DNA of 64,000 nucleotides, from contig JBDSLR010000012.1 of the NCBI GenBank assembly GCA_039916305.1, forward strand, positions 186,001-250,000, written 5' to 3'. Positions within the stretch are counted from its first letter, which is position 1; every line of letters starts with the position of its first letter. Of the stretch, positions 35,694-44,449 are shown piece after piece. The position numbers were made by a program, and so were the translations under genes. Below the pieces are notes generated by a model. The model worked only from the letters and a program-made list of their open reading frames with translations. It ran no database searches and was not told where the DNA came from. The DNA comes from JACMLD01 sp039916305 (GTDB lineage Bacteria > Bacteroidota > Bacteroidia > Chitinophagales > Chitinophagaceae).

Positions 35694-37082
35694 ATGAAAC
35701 TGCTGATTACCCTTTCACTTTGTGTTATTACATTTTTAGGCCTGGCGCAAAAAAAACCACTTATCGTAAAAGCAGCTGGGTTTACAGCCAGCCTGCGGGT
35801 AGATCAGGAATATTATAAAGATGCCTGGACAATTTCTCCCAAGGTGAAGCCAGATGTGCAAACCATTCCCGTGCACAAACAACCAGTCTCCGTATCATTT
35901 GTAACAGATATGGATTCTGTTCATTTCCTGGTAGAGGGCGGCAAGGACTATGATTTTATTGTGGTGGTTAACGGAACAGACAGTGCTTACACAAGAATCA
36001 AAGGCGAATTATTTACCAACCCTGCCCATTTTACGAAGCAGTATGCAGCCGCCAATAATAATAAAACAGCTGTAGAAATACCTGAGATATATGAATTAAT
36101 AAATATCTTATATGCTATTACGCCTACCGGAAAAACAGACCCTGACGTTGTTTATAAAAACGGCGACTATTATAAGGACGTAATGGCATGGTTTGATAAG
36201 TACAATACAGAACCGGTAGTAGCCATCATTGACTCACTTTTGAAAGCTGGCAAATACCCGCATGTAAAAATGGATGCATATGCCTTTAATTTTACAACGA
36301 AAAACCAGGTTATAAAAAGTGCCGTATACGACAGGGTATCCTGGGGATCTACAAATACCCTGGCCCCATTTATCAAAGAGGTGGAGCGCTTTGCCCGCGA
36401 AAGTGATTTCCGGCGCTTCTTCCAGCTGCACAGCCCGCTTTACCGCCAACAGGTGGCTGTGTACCGCGATTCACTTAACACAAAAGCCATGCAGGCCTGG
36501 CTTAATAAAAATTTCCCCGGAACAAGGTATAACGCATTTAAAATAATTTTTTCTCCCCTGGTGGCCTATAACCAAAGCGCTGTATGGCTGGAGGATAATG
36601 GTTTTAAAGAAGCACAGGCACATGTCAATTATCCGTACCCGGAAGATTTTGCAAATCTTGATTTAAGTGAAAAGGCAATACATGTAATGCGGGGCAATAT
36701 TGTTTTTACTGAATTGAACCATGCTTTTATTAACCCCGAAGCAGAAAAGCCAGTCTATGAGGCCCGGTTACGAAAAGCATTTGCTGATATTAATAAATGG
36801 ATTGAAAAAGATAAGCCAGCCGGTAATTACGCCAATGTATACGCTTGTTTTGAAGAATACATGAATTGGGTATTGGTAAGCCTGCGCTACGTAGATGAAG
36901 CGCCGGCAGCAGAGCTTGAACAGCTGCTTGCCAGAAATGAACGTAACATAACTACGCGCAGGGGCTTCCGCAGGTTTACGGAATTTAATAAATATATTGT
37001 AGGGATTTACCGTGATCGCAAACCCGGGCAAACGGTGGCGGACTTATATCCGCAGATTGTTGACTGGTGCATTAAACAATAA
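35694..37082 (+). CDS. DUF4932-like secreted protein, possible metallopeptidase
   Basis: 462-residue exported protein (signal peptide ending LGLAQ). The best match from memory is the DUF4932 family, whose members share a segment like FTELNHAFINP seen here at ~345-355; together with the E and H in it the layout is reminiscent of gluzincin-type peptidases, but a full HExxH is not visible, so the peptidase call is tentative. N-terminal strands (SLRVDQEYYKDAWTISPKVKPD) bear carbohydrate- or peptide-binding appearance only. Convergent with the next gene, 13 bp apart. Confidence 0.6.
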   Translation: MKLLITLSLCVITFLGLAQKKPLIVKAAGFTASLRVDQEYYKDAWTISPKVKPDVQTIPVHKQPVSVSFVTDMDSVHFLVEGGKDYDFIVVVNGTDSAYTRIKGELFTNPAHFTKQYAAANNNKTAVEIPEIYELINILYAITPTGKTDPDVVYKNGDYYKDVMAWFDKYNTEPVVAIIDSLLKAGKYPHVKMDAYAFNFTTKNQVIKSAVYDRVSWGSTNTLAPFIKEVERFARESDFRRFFQLHSPLYRQQVAVYRDSLNTKAMQAWLNKNFPGTRYNAFKIIFSPLVAYNQSAVWLEDNGFKEAQAHVNYPYPEDFANLDLSEKAIHVMRGNIVFTELNHAFINPEAEKPVYEARLRKAFADINKWIEKDKPAGNYANVYACFEEYMNWVLVSLRYVDEAPAAELEQLLARNERNITTRRGFRRFTEFNKYIVGIYRDRKPGQTVADLYPQIVDWCIKQ

Positions 37083-37095
37083 AAATTATCCATCA

Positions 37096-38133
37096 CTACT
37101 GACTGCCATCGTTTGCAGCATTGTTTTTTACAAACCTGATCAGCGCACTGGTACCTTCATCCGCAAACAGGCGGGCCTCAAACTTTTTGTGTCCCACCAT
37201 GGCCACCAGGTAAGAAGTATTTGGTGGTATGGAGCCGAGGTTTTCTGCAACCAGTACCAGCTCATTGTCATCCTGTAAATCAGCGGCATTTATTTTTATC
37301 ACCTGGGGTTCTCCACCTAGTAAAATATGCTCGCGCAGCACATGGCCATTCAGGTAAAGGGCAATAGAATCACCATCGATGGCTGCATTGTCATAGAACC
37401 GCAATTCAATAACAGCAGCTGTAACGGGTATCACCATTTGTAATTTGTTTTGCCGGCTGGTGAATTTCTCCTGGTTGGTGGATGGCTTTTTTGAAGCAAT
37501 GTTTTTCTCAGCCGTTGCCGTGGGTGCTTTTACCACCGGTGCTGCATGTTTTTTCTCGGGTATGGTTAACGGGGGGGTCGCAACTGGAATTAATTTCTCT
37601 TCTGGAAAAATTCTTGGTCCGCCCGCCAGCTGACCAATGCTGTCAATGATATATGGGTTGTTAGCGCCGGCAGTGTAGTTGTCAATCACCCAATCCCACT
37701 CATCAGGAAAGCCGGTGCTGTTTATTTTTTGCAAATGCAGGGGCCCTTTGCTGATGTCTTTATTGTCGCGGACGGTGCTATTGCCATCCAACAGCATCTT
37801 ATCTTCTCCCGGGCAGTTAAAATCTGCTACATTCAATGCCGCTTCTGTAGCAGCGGGGTTTCCCCCGCTCAGCAGGATATCATCCCACCAGATAACATCA
37901 TTTGTTTCCGGATCAAAATATCCTTTGATGCTGTATCGCCTGAAATTATTTTTAGAACTATAATAATAAGAAGTGCCTGTGAGGCTGTCGCCTGATTTAA
38001 TAATCTTTAGTTCCAGGTTGGAAGATTTTACCCTTCCCTTCCAGATGCCTGTTATCTGCTGCGCATACGTATGGACGGATAAACCGGACAATAACAGCAC
38101 AGTAATCAGGCGCAGCGCATTATTTGATTTCAA
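37096..38133 (-). CDS. Secreted protein of unknown function with low-complexity linker
   Basis: 345 residues. No ATG is possible (in-frame stop five codons up); translation would use TTG 38133. Signal peptide ends HTYAQ. N-terminal domain (~26-170: ITGIWKGRVKSSNLELKI, SIKGYFDPETNDVIWWDDI) looks like a lipocalin-like beta domain; a Lys/Pro/Ala-rich linker (~190-225) follows; then a C-terminal beta domain ~225-335 (VIELRFYDNAAIDGDSIALYLNG, NLGSIPPNTSYLVAMV) that I have seen in other Bacteroidota secreted proteins. Function unknown. Confidence 0.7.
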   Translation of the reverse strand: MKSNNALRLITVLLLSGLSVHTYAQQITGIWKGRVKSSNLELKIIKSGDSLTGTSYYYSSKNNFRRYSIKGYFDPETNDVIWWDDILLSGGNPAATEAALNVADFNCPGEDKMLLDGNSTVRDNKDISKGPLHLQKINSTGFPDEWDWVIDNYTAGANNPYIIDSIGQLAGGPRIFPEEKLIPVATPPLTIPEKKHAAPVVKAPTATAEKNIASKKPSTNQEKFTSRQNKLQMVIPVTAAVIELRFYDNAAIDGDSIALYLNGHVLREHILLGGEPQVIKINAADLQDDNELVLVAENLGSIPPNTSYLVAMVGHKKFEARLFADEGTSALIRFVKNNAANDGSQ

Positions 38134-38296
38134 TAGAAGGCAATTTTAGTACAGAACAACGGTTTTAACGGAATTGTATTTTGCTTTATAAATTTTTTAA
38201 CTTTATAATAGTGGCCAAAAACCGCCCGGCAGGTCAAAGAAATTAATACTGACAACCTATTCAGGACTTTTTTGTTGTAAGATAAACCGCCTAATT

Positions 38297-38792
38297 ATGG
38301 CAAAACCATCGGTAGAACTTGTTGCAGCATTGCGGCAGGCCGCCTTCAATTTAAAAAGTGGTGCGCATTACGCCTGGGGCCACCACGGAGCTTGTAATTG
38401 TGGCCACCTGCTGCAGGTGATTACGCGGCTGAATGAACGCGAAATACTCGCTCATGCGCACACCGGCACTGGCGAATGGACAGAAATTGCTACAGAATCC
38501 TGCGCTGTTACGGGCGCGGCCGGTTAGTTTACTGCTGTTAAAGCTGCAGGAAGCCGGCCTTACACCCACAGACATCCATAATATTGAGTATTTGGATAAT
38601 AAAGAGGTACTGAAATACTTACCCGGCGGTTTTCGCTGGTTGAAAAGAAATATCCGGCAGGATGTGGTTGATTACTTCGAAGCATTTGCTTACCTGCTGG
38701 AAGAAAAGATGCTGCAGGAAATTGAAATACCTTCACAAGTTCTTTTGAAGCTGCAACCTGACTTTCAGTTGTATGAGGTGGCGATGGCATAA
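38297..38792 (+). pseudogene. Conserved hypothetical gene split by a +1 frameshift
   Basis: Two overlapping frames together make one protein of about 164 residues. Frame 1 (38297-38527) reads MAKPSVELVAALRQAA ... HYAWGHHGACNCGHLLQVITRLNEREI ... SCAVTGA and then stops; the next frame continues PVSLLLLKLQEAGLTPTDIHNIEYLDNKEVLKYLPGG ... to 38792. Skipping one G at 38519 joins TGA to PVS and restores the frame. Family members, from memory, carry the sequence through as ...TG-xPV... in Bacteroidota. Either a sequencing error, a mutation, or a programmed shift; the downstream start at 38433 has no signal of its own. Confidence 0.7.
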
Positions 38793-39094
38793 GCGATAAG
38801 TAATCACGCATGGTTTCTCGGTATTGTTAATGTTGCCGGAAAACCACTTATCGCCCTTTTTGGACATTTTAAAGACTAAAACAGATGGTTCACCCAATAT
38901 AGGTATTGCATTTCAGGATAAAAGCCCACCTTTACATTACAAACATGATTTAAATAAATCAGTTTCTCATAGCAGTTAGTTTTGGTTATATCCCCTGTAT
39001 TCTTACAGGGGATTTTTTATTATTGTCCACTTAATCATTTGTATATTCATTCCGTTAATCAGCAGCTTTATTTGGTTGTTGTAAAATATATACA
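38793..39094 (+). other. Intergenic region with a terminator
   Basis: About 300 bp between the frameshifted gene and the peptidase gene. The only recognised element is the terminator at 38991-39020. The remaining part is A/T-rich with no good promoter match that I could see. Confidence 0.5.
38991..39020 (+). terminator. Intrinsic terminator
   Basis: 9-bp perfect stem TCCCCTGTA / TACAGGGGA (38991-39014) followed by TTTTTT. About 200 bp behind the frameshifted gene, 75 bp before the peptidase start. Confidence 0.8.
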
Positions 39095-39793
39095 ATGCAG
39101 CCACTACCTGTTACACGGCTCTTACATAAATACGCAGATACTTTTCATCCGGTGGTTCCTTTTTTTCCGGGTAAAGACAAACTGTTACAAATGGACTTTA
39201 CGGCCGGTAATGCCGCACTTACAGCTGCTGTCTATGGCGATATAAATATGTTTAGTGCATACATCGACCAGTTATTGAAAAAAAATAAATGTGTATATGG
39301 CGTTGGCGGGTACAATGAACACCGGGTTATTTATGCAGCCAGTGATCATTTTGATGCGGGTGATGAACCCAGAAGGCTTCACCTCGGTATAGACATATGG
39401 GGGCCGGTAGCAACGCCCGTGTATGCTTTTATGGGCGGCAGTGTACACAGTATTGCTTTTAATGATAACAAGGGTGACTATGGCGCCACACTCGTTTTGC
39501 TGCACCAGCTGGAAGGGGTTGCATTTTACACGCTGTACGGCCATATAAGCCTGAAGGATATAGAGGCGCTCAGTGAAGCGCAGTATGTAGTACGCGGACA
39601 GGAAATTGCGCATTTTGGAACGCCTGCTGAAAATGGTCATTGGCCACCCCACCTGCATTTCCAGGTAATTTTTGATATGGAATTAAAAGAAGGTGATTAT
39701 CCCGGTGTATGCAGGTACAGCGAGCGGGAAAAATATTTACAGAATTGCCCGGATCCTGATTTGATTTTACAAATGAATAAGTTTGCGGAATAG
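39095..39793 (+). CDS. M23-family (LytM-like) metallopeptidase domain protein
   Basis: 232 residues without a signal peptide. The Gly-Gly endopeptidase-type core is visible: HLGIDIWGPVATPVYAFMGGSVHSI (first zinc His and Asp), LYGHIS, and PPHLHFQV (HxH). Zinc ligands typically are H, D and the last H. M23 enzymes usually cut peptidoglycan cross-links but degenerate members act as LytM regulators, and the N-terminal 80 residues here are not of a known type. The absence of an export signal leaves its site of action open. No obvious partners near. Confidence 0.8.
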   Translation: MQPLPVTRLLHKYADTFHPVVPFFPGKDKLLQMDFTAGNAALTAAVYGDINMFSAYIDQLLKKNKCVYGVGGYNEHRVIYAASDHFDAGDEPRRLHLGIDIWGPVATPVYAFMGGSVHSIAFNDNKGDYGATLVLLHQLEGVAFYTLYGHISLKDIEALSEAQYVVRGQEIAHFGTPAENGHWPPHLHFQVIFDMELKEGDYPGVCRYSEREKYLQNCPDPDLILQMNKFAE

Positions 39794-39857
39794 CCTGCCA
39801 GCTATCCGCGTGGAAGTGCGTGGTATGCTGAACAAAAAAACCGGTAATCCGCAGGTA

Positions 39858-40142
39858 TTACAGCACTGCTTTTACTATTTCTTCCCACTCTTTGTCTAAT
39901 GCATAATCCGGCATTGTCTTATGGGCGCGGCTATACCAGTAACCGGCATTACCTGCATCGCCTTCCTTGCGGTGAAGATAGGCATGTATCCAGGCAGCAG
40001 TTTTGTCTTCTATATCCTGGATGATAGTATGCGCCGATGCCCAATTACCTTTAGCATCATGCCAGAGCGATAATGCATATGGGTTAAGTGCAGCCGGGGC
40101 TTTATCATCTTTTATACTTTTGCTGAATTCTTCAAATTGCAT
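39858..40142 (-). CDS. Conserved hypothetical protein (94 aa)
   Basis: Short acidic protein, MQFEEFSKSIKDDKAPAAL ... KEWEEIVKAVL, with the helix-rich block ALSLWHDAKGNWASAHTIIQDIEDKTAAWIHAYLHRKEGDAGNAGYWYSRAHK. The H/W/Y-rich pattern recalls a small helical repeat protein family in Bacteroidota, but no function is known to me. No signal peptide. Own unit. Confidence 0.65.
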   Translation of the reverse strand: MQFEEFSKSIKDDKAPAALNPYALSLWHDAKGNWASAHTIIQDIEDKTAAWIHAYLHRKEGDAGNAGYWYSRAHKTMPDYALDKEWEEIVKAVL

Positions 40143-40254
40143 AACTTTATTTCTTAAGTGTTGATGCCAGACGATATTTTTACCTGATACAAACTATGCA
40201 TTTCAATACACCGTCTCACCCCAAAAGATATTCAAATAACAAAACAACTAAATT

Positions 40255-41535
40255 ATGTCATTCAACCTTCTTGAAACTGTAAAAGGTTATTTTAACAGTG
40301 GTCTCGTATCAACTGCTGCGTCTTCACTGGGTGAAAGTGAAGGCAGCATTCAAAAAGCACTCACCGGTGCCATCCCTTCTATACTAGCGGGCCTTCTCGG
40401 CAAAGCCTACAGCCCGGCAGGCGCGTCCGGTATTCTTGAGATAGCCAAACAAACTGCAGGCAGCGGTATCCTGGGTAACCCGGGTGCATTTGCAGGAAAT
40501 GATAACAGCAGTTTACTGGGTAAAGGGGCAGAAATATTAAAAACTGTTTTGGGTGATAAAGTTGCTGGCATTAGCAGCCTGCTGTCTAATTTTTCCGGTA
40601 TCAAAAATTCTTCTGCTTCCGCCGTATTAAGTATGGTTGCACCAGTAGCATTAGGATCACTGGGCAAGCATGCAACGGAAAATAACCTTAACGAAACCGG
40701 CCTCATCAGTTTTCTTTCCAGCCAGAAGAGTGCTATTCTAAACGCATTGCCAGCTGGCCTTAGCGCTGTTGCGGGCATGTTAGGCCTCGGTTCTGTTAGC
40801 GGTACCGTATCAGCCGCAAGTGGTAATGCAACGGAAACGGCACATAAGGCAGCGCACTATGCAGAACATACTGCTGAAAAAACAAGTGGTAGCATGAAGT
40901 TTTTATTGCCTTTGTTCCTGGCAGTGCTGGCCGTAGCGTTATCAATTTATTTATTTAAAGGATGCGGCGGATCGCCTGTACATGATGCCGTAATAACTGA
41001 AGACACAAGTACTTCAAAAACTGGTCATGCAGCTGAAACCGTTGTACCAAAATCGGCAGAGAACGGACGTGAGTTATTTAAAGTAAAACTTCCCAATGAT
41101 ACCATTATTGATGCATACAAAGGTGGTATAGAAGATAAGCTGGTGACTTTCCTGGGAACAGATTATAAAAAACTAGGTGAGGATTCCTTAAAGAAAGTGT
41201 GGTTTGATTTTGATAACCTCAATTTTGAAACAGGCAGTGCGAGGATAACCACCGAAAGCCAGGTACAGGTAAATAATATTGCAGCTATACTAAAAGCATT
41301 TCCGTCCGTTACATTAAAAATTGGTGGTTATACAGATAAGGTAGGTGAAGAAGCAGCCAATAAAAAATTGTCTGATGCAAGGGCCAAATCTGTACAGGCT
41401 GCGCTTGCTGCGGCTGGTGTTGGTAAACAAATTACGGGCGCTGAAGGATATGGTTCTGCATATGCGGTATATGCTGCAGATGCCCTGGAGAGTGATAGGG
41501 TAAAAGACCGTCACGTGTCGGTTAGTGTAAGATAA
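40255..41535 (+). CDS. DUF937-OmpA fusion envelope protein
   Basis: 426 residues: a DUF937 domain (~1-170, LLETVKGYFNSGLVSTAASSLGESEGSIQKALTGAIPSILAGLL pattern of Gly/Ala helical repeats), a linker with His/Glu, one membrane segment (~215-238, FLLPLFLAVLAVALSIYLFKG), and a periplasmic OmpA-like domain (~295-420; FDNLNFETGSARIT, IGGYTDKVGEEAANKKLSDARAKSVQAAL) that should bind peptidoglycan. Thus a membrane-anchored protein linking the cell wall. It ends 25 bp before a terminator. Confidence 0.87.
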   Translation: MSFNLLETVKGYFNSGLVSTAASSLGESEGSIQKALTGAIPSILAGLLGKAYSPAGASGILEIAKQTAGSGILGNPGAFAGNDNSSLLGKGAEILKTVLGDKVAGISSLLSNFSGIKNSSASAVLSMVAPVALGSLGKHATENNLNETGLISFLSSQKSAILNALPAGLSAVAGMLGLGSVSGTVSAASGNATETAHKAAHYAEHTAEKTSGSMKFLLPLFLAVLAVALSIYLFKGCGGSPVHDAVITEDTSTSKTGHAAETVVPKSAENGRELFKVKLPNDTIIDAYKGGIEDKLVTFLGTDYKKLGEDSLKKVWFDFDNLNFETGSARITTESQVQVNNIAAILKAFPSVTLKIGGYTDKVGEEAANKKLSDARAKSVQAALAAAGVGKQITGAEGYGSAYAVYAADALESDRVKDRHVSVSVR

Positions 41536-41560
41536 TAATTTGCTTAAAAGTATAGTCTTT

Positions 41561-41598
41561 AAAGGCATCCATGGTATTAAAACCATGGATGCCTTTTT
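41561..41598 (+). terminator. Intrinsic terminator after the OmpA-like gene
   Basis: 15-bp perfect stem AAAGGCATCCATGGT and complement with a 6-nt loop, followed by TT. Between the rightward OmpA-like gene and the leftward NmrA-like gene. Confidence 0.8.
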
Positions 41599-41658
41599 AT
41601 TTGAATGGGAAGCATATATCGATCGGTATTGCACGATGTATGCCCGCATTGATGATGA

Positions 41659-42570
41659 TTAATGTGCCGCCACTGTTGCTTCACCGTTATAGGCAGCTGC
41701 AAATGTCTTTGCAAAATCGGCCAGCTTAACTTTTCCGGCAACCGGAACATGGTTTTTCCAGTAATCCGCTCCCATTTCACCTGTTTGTACTGCATGGCCC
41801 ATTTCAGTATAATTTTTAGCCAGTTCTTCCGGCAGACCAGCCTCCAGGGCACCCTGCAAGGCCTGTTCATCAGTAAAAGTTATCCATTTCAGTTCGGGCT
41901 TATTAATTGCATTTCCTAAAACAGTGGCAATTTCATCTGTGCTCACCTCATCACTGATAACATACTGCACGCTTTGACCTGTAAAATCAAGGTTTAGCAA
42001 ATGAGTAATTGCGGCAGCTGCAATATCACTTGGATCAGCAAGGGTAAATTTTTTATCACTCATCCCAAAATTGCTTCCAATAATGCCTGCATTCTTAATA
42101 AGATTTATATTATTCAAAAGATTGTAATAAAAATAGGCAGGCCGCAGGTGTTTAATGTGAACACCTGTTAAGCCATTCAGGGCAGTTTCCACCCGGTGTA
42201 AGCCACTTACCGGACCGCAACCTTCGGCCATATGAGCGCCAACGCTGCTTAAGTTCACCACATATTTTATCCCGTTGCTTTTAATAGCTTCCGCATAATT
42301 TTTTCCAACCTGGCCAATATGCGCTTTCCAGTCGGATGGGGTATAGGTTGGCGGCACCATGGTGTACACCGCTTTTGCACCGCTGAATGCTTTTGTAAGA
42401 AAAACGACGTCTTCTACAGCGCCTACGGCTGCAGTAGCGCCCAATGAGGCTATTTCCTTTTCCCGATCAGCTTTGCTGGTTATTACAGTTACTTCATGTC
42501 CTGCTTTCACCAGTGCAGTGATGATGGGTTTGCTGATGTGGCCGGTAGAGCCGGTAATTACATACTTCAT
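41659..42570 (-). CDS. NmrA-like NAD(P)-binding oxidoreductase (atypical SDR)
   Basis: Cytoplasmic Rossmann-fold protein of 303 residues. The nucleotide-binding start MKYVITGSTGHISKPIITALVKAGHEV (GxxGxxxxP/G) is clear, followed by FSGAKAVYTMVPP and VVNLSSVGAHM; no YxxxK catalytic pair of classic SDRs is obvious. NmrA-like and quinone-oxidoreductase-type (QOR2) enzymes look like this. The promoter holds a MarR-type palindrome shared with the neighbouring regulator gene, which suggests control by that MarR and a role in response to a small aromatic or quinone-like compound (inference). Confidence 0.85.
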   Translation of the reverse strand: MKYVITGSTGHISKPIITALVKAGHEVTVITSKADREKEIASLGATAAVGAVEDVVFLTKAFSGAKAVYTMVPPTYTPSDWKAHIGQVGKNYAEAIKSNGIKYVVNLSSVGAHMAEGCGPVSGLHRVETALNGLTGVHIKHLRPAYFYYNLLNNINLIKNAGIIGSNFGMSDKKFTLADPSDIAAAAITHLLNLDFTGQSVQYVISDEVSTDEIATVLGNAINKPELKWITFTDEQALQGALEAGLPEELAKNYTEMGHAVQTGEMGADYWKNHVPVAGKVKLADFAKTFAAAYNGEATVAAH

Positions 42571-42623
42571 GTTTGTGTGTTTTATATTTATGATGATATA
42601 GCTATTACTTTAATTCGTTATAA

Positions 42624-42635
42624 TTGTATATACAA
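42624..42635. promoter_or_regulatory. Putative MarR operator in front of the NmrA-like gene
   Basis: TTGTATATACAA, the 12-bp core of the palindrome found upstream of marR (43104-43121), with right flank ATG conserved and left flank changed. Lies about 54 bp upstream of the oxidoreductase start. Confidence 0.65.
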
Positions 42636-42652
42636 ATGAGTGATGAAAAAAA

Positions 42653-43081
42653 TCAGCTGACCAGCTTATCTGAAATTTTGTTCATGCTGTTAATAAACCG
42701 GGCAGCATCGTCTTTTCCAACCAGCACCATGCAGCTCCTGGAAAAATCGTCCACGCATTCCTGCAGCAGGGGCTTCATTTCCTTGCTTTTTTGCGTTGGA
42801 TAAACGCTGGTGGTTTTTCCTTCAGCTGTTCTTACAACCAGTTTTTTATCTTCCAGTTTTTCAACCAGGCGGGTAATAGTACTGGGGGTAAGGTGCAGTT
42901 CTTCACTCAGGGCCCCGGGTTGCACACCAGGGTCATCAAGTACAATCATTAAAAGATAGGCATGACTAGGAGAAAGATTCGCTTTCTTCCAGGATGCTAT
43001 CGCCAGTTTCTCTGTTTTTCGCGCCAGCGCGTTACTCGCAAAATACATGCACCGGCCATACCTGCTGTCTGATGTTTTCAT
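42653..43081 (-). CDS. MarR-family transcriptional regulator
   Basis: 142 residues with a winged helix-turn-helix (~45-110): SHAYLLMIVLDDPGVQPGALSEELHLTPSTITRLVEKLEDKKLVVRTAEGKTTSVYPTQKSKEM. The N-terminal dimerisation helix and C-terminal helices fit the family. The gene precedes the NmrA-like gene on the same strand with 82 bp between, and both have the palindrome TTGTATATACAA upstream, so the protein likely represses itself and the oxidoreductase until a ligand binds. Confidence 0.93.
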   Translation of the reverse strand: MKTSDSRYGRCMYFASNALARKTEKLAIASWKKANLSPSHAYLLMIVLDDPGVQPGALSEELHLTPSTITRLVEKLEDKKLVVRTAEGKTTSVYPTQKSKEMKPLLQECVDDFSRSCMVLVGKDDAARFINSMNKISDKLVS

Positions 43082-43103
43082 TGAGATGCAAATATAGCGG
43101 TTT

Positions 43104-43121
43104 CATTTGTATATACAAATG
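43104..43121. promoter_or_regulatory. Putative MarR operator between marR and ruvB
   Basis: Perfect 18-bp palindrome CATTTGTATATACAAATG, 22 bp upstream of the marR start and 46 bp upstream of ruvB. Its core recurs at 42624-42635. Confidence 0.75.
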
Positions 43122-43167
43122 ATCGACTAAATATTTTCTTTTCAGCCGGGTTTGTTACTTTTACGGC

Positions 43168-44205
43168 ATGGCTAATCCAAACCTGCATACAGATAAGGCA
43201 GCGCTGTCGCCGGCAGATAAAGAATTTGAAAATAATATCCGTCCCGCGGCAATTGCAGATTTTGCCGGTCAGCCGCAATTGATTGAAAACCTGCTGGTGT
43301 TTATCAAGGCGGCAAAAATACGGGGTGAGGCGCTGGACCATGTATTATTTCACGGGCCGCCCGGTCTGGGCAAGACTACGTTATCAAGGATTGTAGCCAA
43401 TGAACTGGGGGTTAATATCAAAGAAACATCCGGCCCGGTAATAGAAAAGCCCGGTGACCTGGCAGGTTTGCTAACCAACCTGGAAGCGAACGATGTGCTT
43501 TTTATAGATGAGATACACCGGCTGAGCACCGTAGTGGAAGAATACCTTTATGCTGCCATGGAAGATTACCGTATTGACATTATGATTGATACAGGACCTA
43601 ATGCAAGAAGTATACAAATTAACCTGAGCCCTTTTACATTGATAGGCGCAACCACCCGTACAGGTTTATTAACATCCCCGTTGCTGTCAAGGTTTGCCAT
43701 AAAATCAAGGCTTGAATATTATAACAGCGAAGTGTTGCGTAAAATAGTGCTGCGTTCTTCCGGCATACTTAAGACACCCATCAGTTCAGATGCGGCGGGC
43801 GAAATTGCCAGGCGCAGCCGCGGTACGCCCCGTATTGCCAACGGATTGCTGCGGAGGGTAAGGGATTTTGCGCAGGTACTTAATGACGGCCAGATAGACA
43901 TGGGTATTACAAAACACGCATTAAAAGCATTGAATGTAGATGAATACGGCCTGGATGATATGGATAACCGCATCCTGTTGACCATTATTGATAAATTCAA
44001 AGGGGGACCCGTGGGCATTACTACCATTGCTACAGCAGTAGGCGAAGAACCGGGAACACTGGAGGAAGTATATGAGCCATTTTTAATACAGGAAGGTTTT
44101 CTTAAACGTACGCCGCGGGGGCGGGAGGCGACCCATAAAGCCTATGAGCATTTGGGCAAACAGTCTTTCGGAAAAGATAGCGCCGGCTTGCTTTTTTCTG
44201 AATAG
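43168..44205 (+). CDS. ruvB: Holliday junction ATP-dependent helicase RuvB
   Basis: AAA+ motor of branch migration, working with RuvA and RuvC. Seen: Walker A GPPGLGKTT (~61-69), Walker B VLFIDEIHRL, sensor ATTRTGLL, and the winged-helix C-terminal domain (EVYEPFLIQEGFLKRTPRGREATHKAYEHL). The 345-residue size is normal. ruvC is about 18 kb away and ruvA is not in the window. It is divergent from marR and a TACTTTTA near-match to the -7 element ends a few bases before its start. Confidence 0.97.
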   Translation: MANPNLHTDKAALSPADKEFENNIRPAAIADFAGQPQLIENLLVFIKAAKIRGEALDHVLFHGPPGLGKTTLSRIVANELGVNIKETSGPVIEKPGDLAGLLTNLEANDVLFIDEIHRLSTVVEEYLYAAMEDYRIDIMIDTGPNARSIQINLSPFTLIGATTRTGLLTSPLLSRFAIKSRLEYYNSEVLRKIVLRSSGILKTPISSDAAGEIARRSRGTPRIANGLLRRVRDFAQVLNDGQIDMGITKHALKALNVDEYGLDDMDNRILLTIIDKFKGGPVGITTIATAVGEEPGTLEEVYEPFLIQEGFLKRTPRGREATHKAYEHLGKQSFGKDSAGLLFSE

Positions 44206-44393
44206 ATTATAGGTTTCCTGTAGTCAGCTTTCAGATTTTTGTGGCTCTTTGTACAGATCGGAATAAGTAAATTAATTAGTAATGTAAAATAAACACTTAT
44301 TCGCTAAAATAGTAGGGTGTTTTGTGTGCGTGTCACTTATAATATCGCTAATTTTATTCCGATAAACAATTTTAACAGAGACATTTTTGCAAT

Positions 44394-44426
44394 AAAAAGC
44401 GGCCAATACTAGTTGAGCCGCTTTTT
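44394..44426. terminator. Bidirectional intrinsic terminator
   Basis: 10-bp stem AAAAAGCGGC / GCCGCTTTTT with a 13-nt loop, T-runs on both strands. Between ruvB (+) and the response regulator gene (-). Confidence 0.8.
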
Positions 44427-44449
44427 ATTTTACACTATATGAAGGCGGT

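Noticed and set aside
38433..38792. Independent gene starting at ATG 38433
   Set aside because: Its first ~28 codons are an out-of-frame shadow of the upstream frame; the rest continues that protein after a +1 shift.
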